A stretch of DNA of 64,000 nucleotides from Ceratothoa steindachneri. Taxonomy: Eukaryota; Arthropoda; Malacostraca; Isopoda; Cymothoidae. Every line of letters starts with the position of its first letter. Positions within the stretch are counted from its first letter, which is position 1. Of this stretch, positions 20,796 to 33,104 are shown one piece after another. The stretch covers positions 132,838,468-132,902,467 of the forward strand of contig OZ018328.1 of assembly GCA_963969495.1 (NCBI GenBank), in the 5' to 3' direction. Both the position numbers and the translations under genes were made by a program. Under the pieces are notes generated by a model. That model searched no databases. It was given only the letters and a program-made list of their open reading frames with translations, and was not told where the DNA came from.

Positions 20796-23700
20796 CATGT
20801 CATAAAGACAAACTGACACAAATTTGCCATCTATCTCAAAAAATAAAAACGATTTTTTTCCTGAAACGGTCATCGTGTGATCAATATCGTCCGTGCCTTG
20901 TATAATAGGACTTCTAACTCCGTTGCTTAAGTTTGACCAAATTTCCTATCTAAGTTTTTATCTTAACTTTTCTTGCTATTCCTTTCTTTGTATATCACCC
21001 CCCTTCCCTCCTTTTTCCCGCCGAATGATTATGGCTTAGTTGGTTAGTCAATGGCTACACAAGTTTCCAGATTTTCAATAATTCAACAAATTCGACATTG
21101 ATTTAGTCCATGTGTGCATCGACTTGCAAAATCCAAAAGAACCATCTCTCTCAGAAGGATTGAAGCGAATGACAAAGTTAGGAGAATTTGTAACGTGTGA
21201 AAGATAAATAACCAAAGGAGTAGAATATTTGGACAGCTGAACTTTTCTTCGTTTGCCAACAAAAGTAAACTCCCCTTATCTGGAGATACACAGGCACAGC
21301 CTTAGTTCTAGCTAAAGCATCTCAGACCAGTGATCCTCGTAGCTTGTCTATTTTATAATTAAATTAAATAATTGGGTGTACCTTAGGTTATTTCTTTTTA
21401 AGGATCTTATTTCTGCTTCACTTGGAGTACCGCAAGCGTATATTAGTTGATCCCAAGATATTTCAATGAGTTGAAATTTGGGGTTGATTGCGAAAGAATT
21501 TCGATTTCACCAAGTTCGGTATGACGAATCGCATCATCTGAATCCAGATCTTAATGACACGGTCATAAACAGCAATAACACTAACAATAAGTTTTATTAG
21601 CTGGACTTCGCGCTAATAAAACATATTTATTAATGCACATTAGATATTTCATTATCTCAAGAAAAACAAAAATATATATTTTATGAAATCGTTTTCTACA
21701 TTTTATTTTCACATAATAAGTTAAATTTTGTGTTAGTTTTATGTGCCCCCCTCCCCCAAAGATGACCTCTATTATAGTTTTTCCTTAAAGTAGCCTCACT
21801 TTTGATAGCTGCTATACTCCTGTACCTTCCACATTTTTTCAGAAGATCTCTAAGGGCAATTCCTTGATCGTCTAATAAATAAAAACTGAAAAAATAACAT
21901 TAACGTCATTTTGTAAATATACAAAAAAATTTCGTTCTAAACGAGCTACTTCTGAACATTATTCACACTTATATTCGCAAATATGCTAGGTTCCTTGCAT
22001 TTTTGAGTAAGAAGGGTGCATCTCGAAAAGCATTTGCATCTAATTTTCCGTTCGTCGAGGAGTTTCGAATAATTTGTAGTTCAGCAGCAATATATTTCCC
22101 ATTCTCCACTTGAGAACAGTTAGCAGATTTGGACAACAGCATGTTTTCCCTTCTTATCAAAATAATAACTACTTGGATGACACATTTGTGTGTGAGAAAT
22201 TCGTGTTTTGCGCATGGAGATACAAAAGGTAGTTCATTATTATGGTTTATATGAACCCCTGTTCTGAGTGATTTTAAAGTATATTGCTGGTTGCTATTAA
22301 TTTATGAAGCTAATGCTAAGATTGCCATATTAAAACATGGCTTCCCGTGTTTTCAGTGTATTTTAGTGTTTACCGCGTTTGGTTCGTTCTCTTATTTATT
22401 ACTGCTTTTAGGTTATTTTAGATAGTTCGTTGGTGTTGTTGCCTTTTTAATTGGTAGCAAAGGAAACTGGCATAATCTAATTATATCACACTCAACAATA
22501 AAGAATGGGGATGGACATACAGAAGGGAACCCATCCCCCAAATGAAAATAGATAGAAAAAAGAATAGTAAAAACATCAAAGGATTTTTTATAGATCTTCC
22601 CGCCTGCTTTGTTTGAGTCATCTTTTCTTCAAGAAAGATTAGTTTCTTATGCTTATTTAGGTTAGATAGTACTACCGTGGGTCAAACTAATCTTGACTCT
22701 TCTAACTTATCAAACACATCCATCTTGAATTAAACAGACGCCCTGGTAGGGATGATCTACAAGAGATCCTATCAAAGTTGGAAACATCCCGTAGGAGTCC
22801 TTGTCAGCCATAATTATTGGGCTTGGTACAGAGGATTCTTCAAAGCTTCCCAGAAGAAATTTATTCTACTTTACTTCTTTTGAATCATTCATGGCTTAGT
22901 TTACCCCCCCCCCATCCTCCTAAAATCCTCTATTTCCTTATTTTTCCAAACTATGTTTAAGAAGAAATGTTCAACCCGAATTTTCGAGAATATATAACAG
23001 TTCACATTTATCTTGGCAATATTCAATTGCCTCTGTTCCTTGCCATGGTCCACATGCTACTGGCTCACTAATCATTCTTTATATGATGGGAATCATTGTT
23101 CTATATTAATTTAAAAGCATTTAAAGTTTAAACAAGAGTCAAGCGATAGTCTTACCAATGAAATCAACCCCCTCTTTATTTACTGAGTTTAGAATCTCGT
23201 TTCAGTGTGCCATTTTTAAAGTTTTATATTCCTTGAAATCTAAAATTTAGTTTTCGGATTTATACATTTGAGATGAATAAATTTACGTCGGGTTTTTCTT
23301 TAACTATAGACTACTCGGAGAAGGCTTTATAACTATTGTATCTCAATTGTACATTAAAGAGAGTGGTTTATCAGATAAATTTTTGAACTTCTTTTTACCC
23401 ATACACAGCCGCTTATGTAAAATCCTAAAAAAAATATGCTTGGTTTTCGACGATAATCTTTCTGAATCGTTTGTAAAGTTTGGCAAAAGCTCAAGTTTAT
23501 TATCTTTAAGGTTTCCCTTTTAATAGTGGCGTAAACGACCAAGCTTATCTTTCTTTAGAGTCCATTAATCCATGGTAACCTCCCGACCTCGCTTCGGGGA
23601 TCCAAATAGATTTTCTTTTAGTGTTGTGCCTCTCTAACTCCCAAATTTTCAACAGTTTCCAAAATTTTAAAGCAAAAAGTGTCTAGTTTACAGCGTCCTA

Positions 23701-26600
23701 TAATCTTTATTGCATTTTTTCTTTTTCTTTTTTCTATTTTTCTGTTTTTCTCTAACCATCCTCTCCGAGGTTGCTTTGGTAATAAGTAGTCTTAGACCAC
23801 AATGTTTTTTTGCCTTGATTTTGAGTACGCTTTTCCTCGCCGATGTTCCAAGATTAAGTCTGGCAAAAAACTCCAAGAATTTGTATGTATTCAAAGGTGA
23901 TTTTTATCCATGTTGTGTAAGAAATGGCCGAACGTATCGTATTTTATGCAATACTGCCCAAATTAAAGCAGGTCTATCCCATGAACATTACCTTTGATCT
24001 TACACTTTGAGATTATTAAAATGGTCGACCTTACAGAAAGAGAAATACAAGACAAATTATAATTACACCCTCGCCGCCAGAAAGGTTGTAAGTTTTTTTA
24101 GTCTTTACGTATTGGTTTCTAAAAGGTTTAAAATACCACCCAAACTTGCATTTGAAATTGGCTTTCACTCGTTACTCTTTTGTTTCCTTCCACCCTTAAG
24201 GAAGTCGCAATTCTTTGAGTGTTTTTACTCACTACAAACTTGTTTCAGGACAACAATATTGCCTTCTCCCTTGGCGCGGTATTCACTAGACTAGGTTGCA
24301 AATTGTGCTTTTTTTTAGCTATCCTACTTTTTCCCTTGGTTGGCCTCTCGCCCCTCACATTCATTCTCCGCTGAGTGAAACCGCATCTCGTTGGTTACAT
24401 TTTAGTTTTTTTCAATTAGATTAAAACATTTTGGTAATGATATTCCCTACCTTCGTTACCGCTCTTTGGAATGAAATTCAGTCATTTTATCGTCAAAATG
24501 TTTATGTTTACTTTCGTCTTTACAATATACGTATACATACAAAGCCTCCCCGCTTAATTAAAGGGTTAATAGTTGGCCATTGCGGATGCTTTGTCCGTTG
24601 TTGGTTTCCTTCATGATGGGGTCCTTGAAATGAAAAATAAAATCCCACAACTGGAAGGGGACCTCGAACCCCTCGCTCTTGTTTCGGGGTGTCGGAATAA
24701 ATAGGTTTGTTATTTTAGTCTCCTTGCATTCTTATTCTTTGTTACTGTCATGTCTTTTTTTCATTTAATTACTTTAATTTGTTTTGTCCCCCATCTTCAG
24801 TAAGTTTGCTTTTAGATTACGTCAGTTTCCGCTTTTCATTCTTGTTTAAAAGACATACACAGTATGTGGAGGGGCGGGGGTATCTGGGTCAGGGTTGTTT
24901 TTTAACAAGAATTTTGTAACGAAAATGGTTAAATTAGGGAAGTTAAAAGTACATGAGGTAACGAGTCGATATCAACTAAGCTTTAAAATAAGGCCCGAAT
25001 ACCTAAGGTTATCCCGTTTCGTGCTTTGAACCTCTTAAGAAATTAGCTGTATTTTCTTACCTGGTATCGTCGTAGAAAGTGAGAAAAAGGGGGAGGTCAA
25101 ACGAAAGTAAAAGTTTGACCTTTATTCCGTAAATCACTCCCTGATAAGTTATGGACAGGATTTTAATCTATAAAGTAGAATCTTCGCGGGGTTGAACAGG
25201 TGTTGTTCAGCAGCGACGTCGTGTGACTTTTTTTAAAGTGGAAATTACCTGATGTGTACATTATTCGTGGATTTAAGTGTGTTTATTATTCAACAGAAAA
25301 TTATTTTTTTATCCGATGTCTAAAAGAACATCCGCTCTTTATAGCTATTATACGTTTTCCTAGTCCATTCGTCTTCTCTCCCGATAGCATCCCCCTCACT
25401 CTCTCTTCCTTTGTTTACTTTTCGCCTGGCACTCACCTTCGAATCGTTACTGTTTCTTTATAAATTTGGGAAAAAACAAATATTCGCTTTATCTTCCAAT
25501 AAAGCTTACCTAGATTAACGAAAGTACTTAAAATTCTCGTGTTTTTACCAATTTACCTGGTAATTGTCATTGCAAAGTTTCCTTCTAAAATTCCATATAA
25601 GCCGTTATATTTTTCTCGATTTGGTGTATTAAAGCTGATATTCTCTCTTCTGTTGCTCTCGCCCTGTGTACCTGGGAAAGAGGCAAATCAAATTGCGCCC
25701 GCTCAGGTGCGCGCACTTCCCTGAAGCTCAGATTTGATTGGTCAATCCTTCTTTTTGACTTTTATAGACAATTTATTTGTTATATCGTAAGTAGTATTGA
25801 TATTATTGAGGTTGTCCAAGTAATGTTAAATTTATTCGTCAGATATCGTTAATCGTTCAGTTTTCTTCTGTAGGTTTTCGTTTTAACACTGAATTTGTTT
25901 CAAGAATATGGATTCTTTTTGCTCGCAAAAGAGAGGAGAAATATAACTCGTAATTTGCGATCTGTGGTTCCTTGAGAGAGTGTCAAGATTCTATAATAAT
26001 ATTTAAATAGCTTTTGGGTTTGATTATGTTCATGTGATGTATTAATCATCGTTTGAATCTTATTGTACTCGACGCCGTTGTTCATACTTGTTCGTTATCT
26101 GTGTCGATCCAACTTCTAATTCACGATATTTGCTTACACCTCTCTCTATTCCATTTATTTCTATTTTCATTTACACCTGTACTCAAGTGCCTGTAGTCTT
26201 TGTACGAACTTGTGCCCGGAGTTTTTTTTATATGCTCTTCGGTTGCTACCTCTAGGATTGAAATTTACTGGACCATTTGTATGCCTGTCTGCCACGCTTC
26301 TCTATTCATTTATTCTTCGTTTAGTAAACGTACCCTCATTAGATTCCACATTTCATTTTAACCAATCACTAAAAAAATTCTATTTTTTCACACCTGTCTC
26401 TATTTCTCTCCTTGTACCTATGCCCACCCTCACAGTTTGTAGGATTTTAGCGCTTTCAATAACAGAGATTTGGCGTGTTTTTATACCGCGGTTGTAGGTG
26501 GGTTGGCAGTGCTTCAGTTCCTTCCCCTTAGTGTAATGGAAAGACAAGTCAATTTGTTTTCCCGCTTGTATGTGCAGTTGAATTAATTTCAGTTTTGGTT
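20796..26600. other. Long AT-rich stretch, no gene seen
   Basis: About 5.8 kb with only short ORFs of biased composition (Phe/Leu/Ser-rich, as AT-rich DNA yields). A poly-C run lies near 22905. No RNA gene, tandem array or transposase motif was found. It could be intron or upstream sequence of the gene whose exon begins at 26762. Confidence 0.5.
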
Positions 26601-26761
26601 CTCAATGCAGAAACTTATCAGATATGATGAATTAGGCAAGTTTCGAAAAGTGCCATGTGGCACAAATCTCTTTGAAGGATTTTGCGGCCATGTAAATAAT
26701 AAGGATGTAGCGTCGCCTCCCATTTATTGATTTCTAAGTTCGTTGCCTTGGATTGTTGAGG

Positions 26762-27689
26762 ATGGCGCCAATGTTCTGCACCAAAATATTCAACTGGGGG
26801 AAGGGGAAGAAAGAAGGGACGAATGTGGCCAAGAGTACTAAGACCTTGGATACTGTTTACCCCGAATCCCAGGAAGAAGGAGAGAGCTGCCCCTATTGGA
26901 CCCACGTACACTGTCAGCAGTCGCAATTAGGAAATGCTTCTTCTGCTTCTCATTTTCCTCGCCCTCATTCCCCTTCGGCTTTTACCTGTGGCCACACTAG
27001 TCCCTACCTGCCTCAGGTCCTCCCCCATCAGGAAGCACTTTACCTGCCCACTGCCACCGTGAAGAGCCCTTCGGCTATTCGTAGAGGTTATCATCACTCC
27101 TATCGAGGACCTCAAGATGGCTCGCTCCATAGCCCCCATTATACCCCTCCCTTTCATAGTCCTGTCCAAAGTCCCATTCACCACAGTCACGGCAGACAGA
27201 GCCCGCTAGTATCCGGCCATGGAAGGCAAAGTCCGTTGTGCCAAAACCGATTGCCAAATAGTCCTTCGGCGGGCATCCCGAATACCCAGCCGTATAGCCC
27301 TGCCAAGCAGTCGCCGCTTATCAATACAGGAGGCTCCCAGACCTCGATTTCCCATTCCCTAAGTCACTACGCCAGTCGTAGTGGCTCACAAAGCTCGCTT
27401 CATCACAGTGGCTCGTCACAGAGCTCCTTGCACCGGACCGGAGGCACCTTGGTGCAAAGCCCCCTGCATCATAGTGGTTCCTCACAAGGGTCTTTGTATC
27501 GCATTGCCCAACCTCAAAGTCCGAGGCATAGCGGCAGTGCCCCGCAGAGCCCCAGGCATTTGGGCAGCACGCCTCCCAGTCCCGTTCATAAAGGGTACAT
27601 CGTCGAAGCCACCTACAGCCAGCCACTGTCCCCTCAGACTCATCCACCTCCCCTTCCGCAGCGACCTCCTCCACCTATTCCAGAAGAAG
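26762..27689 (+). CDS. Probable first coding exon of a Ser/Pro-rich protein
   Basis: The ATG lies in a strong start context (AGGATGG) and has an in-frame TAA 27 bases upstream. The frame stays open for 309 codons to AAG|GTAAGA at 27689/27690, a near-consensus splice donor, leaving phase 1. The protein begins MAPMFCTKIFNWGKGKKEG. Residues 60-300 are very rich in Ser, Pro, His and Gln, with recurring RQSPL, SPLHHSGSSQ and SPRH-type blocks. The exon ends in the SH3-ligand-like PPPLPQRPPPPIPEE. The sequence is far GC-richer than its surroundings. Beyond the donor the same frame runs on into non-protein-like sequence, as expected for intron. A cytoplasmic scaffold or adaptor is plausible; I do not recognise the gene and found no downstream exon. 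Confidence 0.65.
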
Positions 27690-27695
27690 GTAAGA
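27690..27695 (+). other. Splice donor GTAAGA
   Basis: AGAAG|GTAAGA fits the animal donor consensus and coincides with the loss of Ser/Pro-rich coding character. Confidence 0.6.
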
Positions 27696-29109
27696 CGAGG
27701 GAGATTTGGTTTTCCTTGGTTACCTTTCGCCATGCGAAAATTACCCGCCTGGGTTGTTTTTTTTTGTTTTTTAAGTTGTTGCTGGTACAGAATACAGTTT
27801 ACCAGTTTCGGCTTCTTTCTACGAGCAAGCGTGATGTCATTGACGAGTAGGTGAGAGAGGTATAGTGAGCTTCATATTTTGGGATTGTTGGTTTCTATGA
27901 CGTTTTGATCTTGGTATTGTTCAATTCAACTCATATAACATGTCGTACAGTTGCCACACGCAGTGTTATCGTAACATTGTGAAACGGTTTTGTTTCAAAA
28001 CAGGGTTGCCAAATTTACCCCAATTTTCTTTTATTCCAGGTTAATTCACTTTATATATTTCATTTTTAATAATTGATATCACAAAAATATTCTCATTAAC
28101 ATTTTGCTATAATTAGTTTTCCAAGTAGTTCGCCGAAACCTTGTAGACGAAATACCATCAACTTTAAGTTCGTACTTTTTACAGTTCCTTTTGCAAATCT
28201 GTACCGGTCGGTTTTGAATGCAGTTAATGTGTGGCAACCAATCCAGAGCATGTTAGGTTAATGAGCTTTGCATTGTGGGGAAAAGATTGCTTTGATAATT
28301 TCCTATCTTCCTGTTTTTACTCCTCCGCTAAGTGACTTTCCTTCGTTGGATCACATTGTGATTCAATGTCATATTTAGCAGGCGTCCGTGACCTTGGTAG
28401 TTGCTGCGACACCATAAAACTCGTAATAAATCAATTCAGTATTTATTAAATTAGCAGAAGAGATCTAGCGTTTATTAAGTTAGCCAGTCGAGATGGAACC
28501 GGAGTATTATGTTTGTAAGCCATTTATTATAAACTAATGGTAGAAGTATATAACTTACGAGACTAGTTTTTTACCAACTTGATTCCTAGGATAGTACGGT
28601 AGTTTTCTTTTGTTTATCCCTACTGTTATTAGGTATTCGTATTAAATTAACGCTCCTAAAGATAATGGCGTCAATTCAAACGCCATATCTATACACTTAA
28701 TGCCGTCGATTCTTAAAACTAGTTTTATTAATATACGCACATAAAATTAATTGACCAGTAATTATGATTGTTTAGATAGAAAGAAAATAGTAATTCAAAG
28801 TGAGTTACGTGCCATTTGGTTGGTAGCCTCGTGCCATATTGCCACTACTGGGCTTGACTGAACGCCGTGCGTGATGCTTTGTAGTTTGGCTAAATTCTCT
28901 CTTGAAATCTGTGGCCAAAATTTACTTGCATCTTACGTGATTATTTACATCATGCGTAATTATAATGCCGATTATTTAATCTAGATCATATTAAAAAAAG
29001 GATTCCATTACGAATCGTGGCACTTTGCTCTTTACCTTTTTAATTATTTTTTTAACGGTAGTAGTTTTATCACTCATCTGCACTCATTAAGATATTTTTA
29101 TTTCTCAGT
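27696..29109. other. Probable intron sequence
   Basis: No further exon recognised. AT-rich with short ORFs only. Confidence 0.4.
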
Positions 29110-29300
29110 GAGGACCTACTGATTAACGTAGGATCCGAACCACGGGTATCTACAGCGTTTGATAGCCGTGGAGAATGGCTCCGAATCGGAACTCAATCCG
29201 GCGACAAACCCCAGCCGAGGAAGCTTAAGTTCGCTAAAATCGGCAACGGTGTTTCCACTCAGCGGTTGTCCGGAAAGCGCGGGCGTATAACATTACAAAA
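29110..29300 (-). repeat. Possible tRNA-related SINE remnant
   Basis: Similar to 58775-58910. Shared landmarks include AATCCGGCGACAAACC and AAGTTCGCTAAAAT here, and CATCCGGGGACGAACC and AACTTCGCTCAAAATT there. On the minus strand, GGTTCGGATCC resembles a polymerase III B box. It is not a functional tRNA, and the tRNA origin is tentative. Confidence 0.45.
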
Positions 29301-30504
29301 TTTTGAGTGTTCCTTTTTTTCCCCCTCGTAAAGTCTTGTCTAGTAGTATTCCCCAAACATTGTTCCACTAGGTTTCATGTCATGTGGGGGGCCTGACTCG
29401 GTCAAGGAAGTTGTTTGATGCCGCTTTTATCCACCCATTCTGTTGTCCTTTTTGTAGGCTGACGAGATTCCCCACCTTCCATTAATAGACAACTTTCCTT
29501 TTCGAGCTGAACATTTGAAAACACTGGTAGAAGTCTCTTTTTCCGGAATGAAAATGTATTTTTCAGATTTGATATTGCCAACACTCAGCCAACTCTTACC
29601 TTACATCATTCCAAATTGCTCCCCACACCCATAAAACCTATGATGTTTCACCTTTGGTTGTAACCTATTTATGTCAAACGATAGCGATAATCGCTAAACC
29701 CATACCGTCCACTGTTTGAAAATTGGACAAATCTTGATGCTTCAGAAAAAATTGTGCTATCCCAAATTTCCAAAGGCTTGTCACTCATTTTTTCATCCCA
29801 TTCATTCCTCCTTTTAATATTGATTATAGTTAAAAGAGTCTGTACGTCTGTGTGCGGGTAATTTACTGCTGTTCTTGCCCCGATTTGCAATCGTTCTGCC
29901 ACCAGAAGTTTTAACCGAGCAGGTTCTCAATAGGTTGTCAGATGGATGCTAAAACATTGTTCTCAATGGAATATCTTCGAAGAGCACGAAACATATTTAA
30001 GAAGGCCCAGCACGACCGCTGATGTTTTATCCTTTAGATTGAACTATGTATAATTACGTCCTCTTTGAAAATCTGAAATTTCCTTGGAATTTTGCTTTCT
30101 CGACTTAAAAATTTGCTTATTAAACTGTCAAAAGATGAAAACAAATAATAGTCATAATAACAATAAAAATCTGAATTAAAAAAATTATAAAGCTGTGGGT
30201 GTTGCGGAAGATGATATTTGTTGCAGTTAAAATATTTTCGAAAAATTACCCCAAGTTTTTGCTCATGTACTTCTTCCTGGTATTTTCACAATTTGAAAAT
30301 TTTATTTTGGCTCCTCTTAGTCTTCATAATTAGTCTTCTCACTTTTTTTCCCACTATTTTTCTTGTCTTTCCACACACCCTTCTTTTTTTTCTCCTTTAT
30401 ATTTTAATTTTTCCAGTTCACATTTATTTCGTGATTGTAGCAGATAAATTTATTATTTTGAGCCGATTTCCAATTCCTGAGACGCGCTGCACACTTTTGG
30501 GTCC
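29301..30504. other. No gene seen
   Basis: AT-rich. A 125-codon Phe/Leu-rich ORF at 30218-30595 runs into the repeat element and looks compositional. Confidence 0.5.
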
Positions 30505-31146
30505 ATTTTTAGTCGCGAGCGACTCTATATCTCACTGTGTCGGTCATCGGTCGGTGCCCGTTTGTTTTTGCTTTTGCTTTGGTAATATATTGTAAGTATT
30601 CGGCGATTCTAACGAAATTTGAAACCCTTATGTTGTTTTACATTCTCTTTTGAATTATTTAATTGCCAAGGTCCTCCCAAGGTTAGCCCGGGAATGATTT
30701 TGTTTTGGCAATAGCATCTTAACTATTCTTCCGATTCTACCGAAATTTGAAACCCTTATGTTTTTTTCATTCTCTTTCGAATAATATAATTGTCAAAGTC
30801 CTCCTAAGCTTAGTCGGGAATTAATTACTTGGCAATAACATCATAACTATTCGGCCGATTCTAACGAAATTTGAAACTCAAATTGTTTTTCTAATAATAT
30901 AATTGCCAAAGTCCTCCCAAGGGTAGCCCGGGAATTATTTTGTTTTGGCAATAGCATCGTAACTATCCAGCCGATTCTAACGAAATTTGAAACCCTTATG
31001 TTGTTTTACATTATCTTTCGAATGATAGAATTATCAATGTCCTCACAAAGTTAGTCTGGGAAGTATTGAAAGTTTTGAAGGTAGTAAGGTCATAAATATG
31101 AATAAGTGAGAGCACGTGACTTTTTGGTCAGCAGACCTTGTTACTT
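30505..31146 (+). mobile_element. Dispersed element with internal tandem array, copy 2
   Basis: Shares both flanks and the internal unit with copy 1 at 7494-8007. The left flank contains GCGACTCTATATCTCACT and the right flank ends GGTCAGCAGACCTTGTT, after which the two loci differ. This copy has four units where copy 1 has three. It lies just upstream of the RNase H retrotransposon, with about 140-200 bp between. Confidence 0.75.
30583..31070 (+). repeat. Four ~124-bp tandem units
   Basis: Units begin near 30583, 30710, 30834 and 30950 (spacings 127, 124 and 116 bp). The third has lost several bases after GAAATTTGAAACTC. The block CGATTCTAACGAAATTTGAA is conserved in the units. Confidence 0.9.
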
Positions 31147-31352
31147 GCCCTCCTAGTTTTTCTCTTGTTCTTTATTCTTTTTTTGCACAAATGGATTTTT
31201 CCCATGTTACATTGCACCACTTGGCTTGTATGTAATTATTAATTGCTTATTCATTGTGATTTTATCGCGCTGCCATCATGGTATTAAAAACATGAGCGAT
31301 TTCAACCGCGACCTGGCGTTATTGGAATCGGAATGGAAGTCACGACTGCACC

Positions 31353-33104
31353 ATGAATACTGCTGTTAATCAACTTTCTGCTGAGGTGTGGAAGCGAGTC
31401 AAAAGGATTCGGGGCAAGTTCTCGCAGTACCCCCCTCCCGTTCTCCAGGAGAATGGGACCGCAATCTCGGACCCCGCGTCCGTGGCGGAATCCTTAGCGA
31501 CCGCTTTTTCCGCATTCTCTAGCCGTGATGCTGCTCCGCCAGCATTCAATGCACGTCGTGATGTCGCGGAAGGCCGCCGGCTGGACTTTACCTCCAGAGG
31601 CGGAGAACCCTTCAACGACAAGTTTACTGTGAGTGAGTTGCGTTCCGCTCTCGCTTCGTGCGCGGACACCGCCCATGGTCCGGACGATGTCCCGTACGCC
31701 ATGCTTCGACACCTGGGTGAGCGAGGCATGGCCTTTCTGTTAGATTTGTTCAACAGGATCTGGGTGGAAGGTCTCCCCCCAGACTCCTGGCGAATCGCTA
31801 CTGTGCTCGCCTTTCGCAAGCCGGGGAGAGATCACTCTACTCCGACCGGTTTCCGCCCAATATCTCTAACCTCTTGCGTGTGCAAGTTGATGGAGAAATT
31901 GGTAAATGTTAGATTAGCCTATTTCCTGGACAGCGGAGGCCATCTGTCTTCTGCACAGTGCGGCTTCCGTAAGTTCCACTCCACGTCGGATGCTCTGCTC
32001 CGACTGGAAAATGCCGTCTGCGAGGCTTTCCTTCGTAGACAGCACTACGCCACGGTGTTTTTTGATCTGGAGAAGGCCTATGATACCGCATGGCGATACG
32101 GTATCATGGAGACTCTCCACACGATGGGGGCGAGGGGACGCCTCCCAATGTTTATATCTGAATTTTTGCGAGATCGACGATTCCGCGTACGGGTGGGGGG
32201 AGCCCTCTCCGGCCCAAAGGAGCAGGAAGAGGGTGTCCCGCAGGGAAGTGTCCTCAGTGTCACACTCTTTGCCCTGAGCATCAACGGCATCACCTCGGTG
32301 CTGCCGGAAGATGTTCTCGCTACGCTCTACGTGGACGACCTTTCGATCTCTTTTGGCGCGGCCCAGATGCCAACTCTGGAGCGTCGACTCCAACAGGCAT
32401 TGAACCGCGTCTCTCGCTATGCCGAAGCGCACAGGTTTCGGTTTTCTTTGGCCAAGACTAAGGTGGTGCACTTCTGCCGCCATCCACGGCTTCACCCCGA
32501 CCCAGATTTGTTTCTTGATGGGGTGCGCCTGGATGTGGTTGAGTCGCACCGTTTCCTTGGTCTTGTATTCGACCGACGCCTCACCTGGGAGGCTCATATT
32601 CGCAGCCTTAGGGTCTCTTGTACCCGCGCCATGGACATTCTCCGTTCCGTGACGTTCAGCGCTTGGGGCGCTGATAGGGCTACCGCCTTACTTTTTTATC
32701 GATCCTTTGTTCGCTCGAAGCTCGACTACGGATGCGAGTTTTATGCATCCGCAGCCGAGCGTTTATTGCGGAATGTGGATTCGATCCACCACACCGGCCT
32801 TCGCCTTGCGACCGGTGCCTTCCGCACTTCCCCCATTGAGAGCCTGTTGGTCGATGCTGGGGAGATGCCACTCGCTCTGCGCCGCGTGCAGGGCATTACT
32901 CGCCTGTACGCGCGAGCCCGGCGCCTCCCTCAGTCGCCAACAGCTCTCACTGCATCCGCAGCTGATCTCGATGGTGCCTATGCCGCCGAGAGACGCCAGT
33001 CATACCCTAAGCCCTTTGGCTTTAGGGCCAGGAAACTCCTTCGCGAGGTAGATATAGCTCTCGGGCCGGTGGCGCCCCTGGTTCTGCCCAGGACGCCACC
33101 CTAG
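31353..33104 (+). CDS. Reverse transcriptase part of ORF2
   Basis: Open for 583 codons from a convenience ATG; the true ORF2 start is lost by truncation. Recognisable RT motifs are a GPDDVPYAML block, GFRPISL at residue 166, FFDLEKAYD with catalytic Asp 238, PQGS at 296 and YVDD at 326-329 with both catalytic Asp. RFLGLVFDRRLTW follows in the thumb region, then SKLDYG. This enzyme copies the element RNA at a nicked chromosomal site. The frame ends at a TAG (33102) after TPP, yet the same frame continues directly into RNase H, so RT and RNase H were one polypeptide. The stop may make this copy defective. Confidence 0.9.
   Translation: MNTAVNQLSAEVWKRVKRIRGKFSQYPPPVLQENGTAISDPASVAESLATAFSAFSSRDAAPPAFNARRDVAEGRRLDFTSRGGEPFNDKFTVSELRSALASCADTAHGPDDVPYAMLRHLGERGMAFLLDLFNRIWVEGLPPDSWRIATVLAFRKPGRDHSTPTGFRPISLTSCVCKLMEKLVNVRLAYFLDSGGHLSSAQCGFRKFHSTSDALLRLENAVCEAFLRRQHYATVFFDLEKAYDTAWRYGIMETLHTMGARGRLPMFISEFLRDRRFRVRVGGALSGPKEQEEGVPQGSVLSVTLFALSINGITSVLPEDVLATLYVDDLSISFGAAQMPTLERRLQQALNRVSRYAEAHRFRFSLAKTKVVHFCRHPRLHPDPDLFLDGVRLDVVESHRFLGLVFDRRLTWEAHIRSLRVSCTRAMDILRSVTFSAWGADRATALLFYRSFVRSKLDYGCEFYASAAERLLRNVDSIHHTGLRLATGAFRTSPIESLLVDAGEMPLALRRVQGITRLYARARRLPQSPTALTASAADLDGAYAAERRQSYPKPFGFRARKLLREVDIALGPVAPLVLPRTPP

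Noticed and set aside
23700..24300. Two 95-codon plus ORFs in tandem
   Set aside because: Phe/Leu-rich translations of T-rich DNA; no start context, domain or splice evidence.
31914..32597. 227-codon minus-strand ORF
   Set aside because: It is antisense to the RT, whose plus-strand motifs are clear; GC-rich coding DNA often leaves such shadows.
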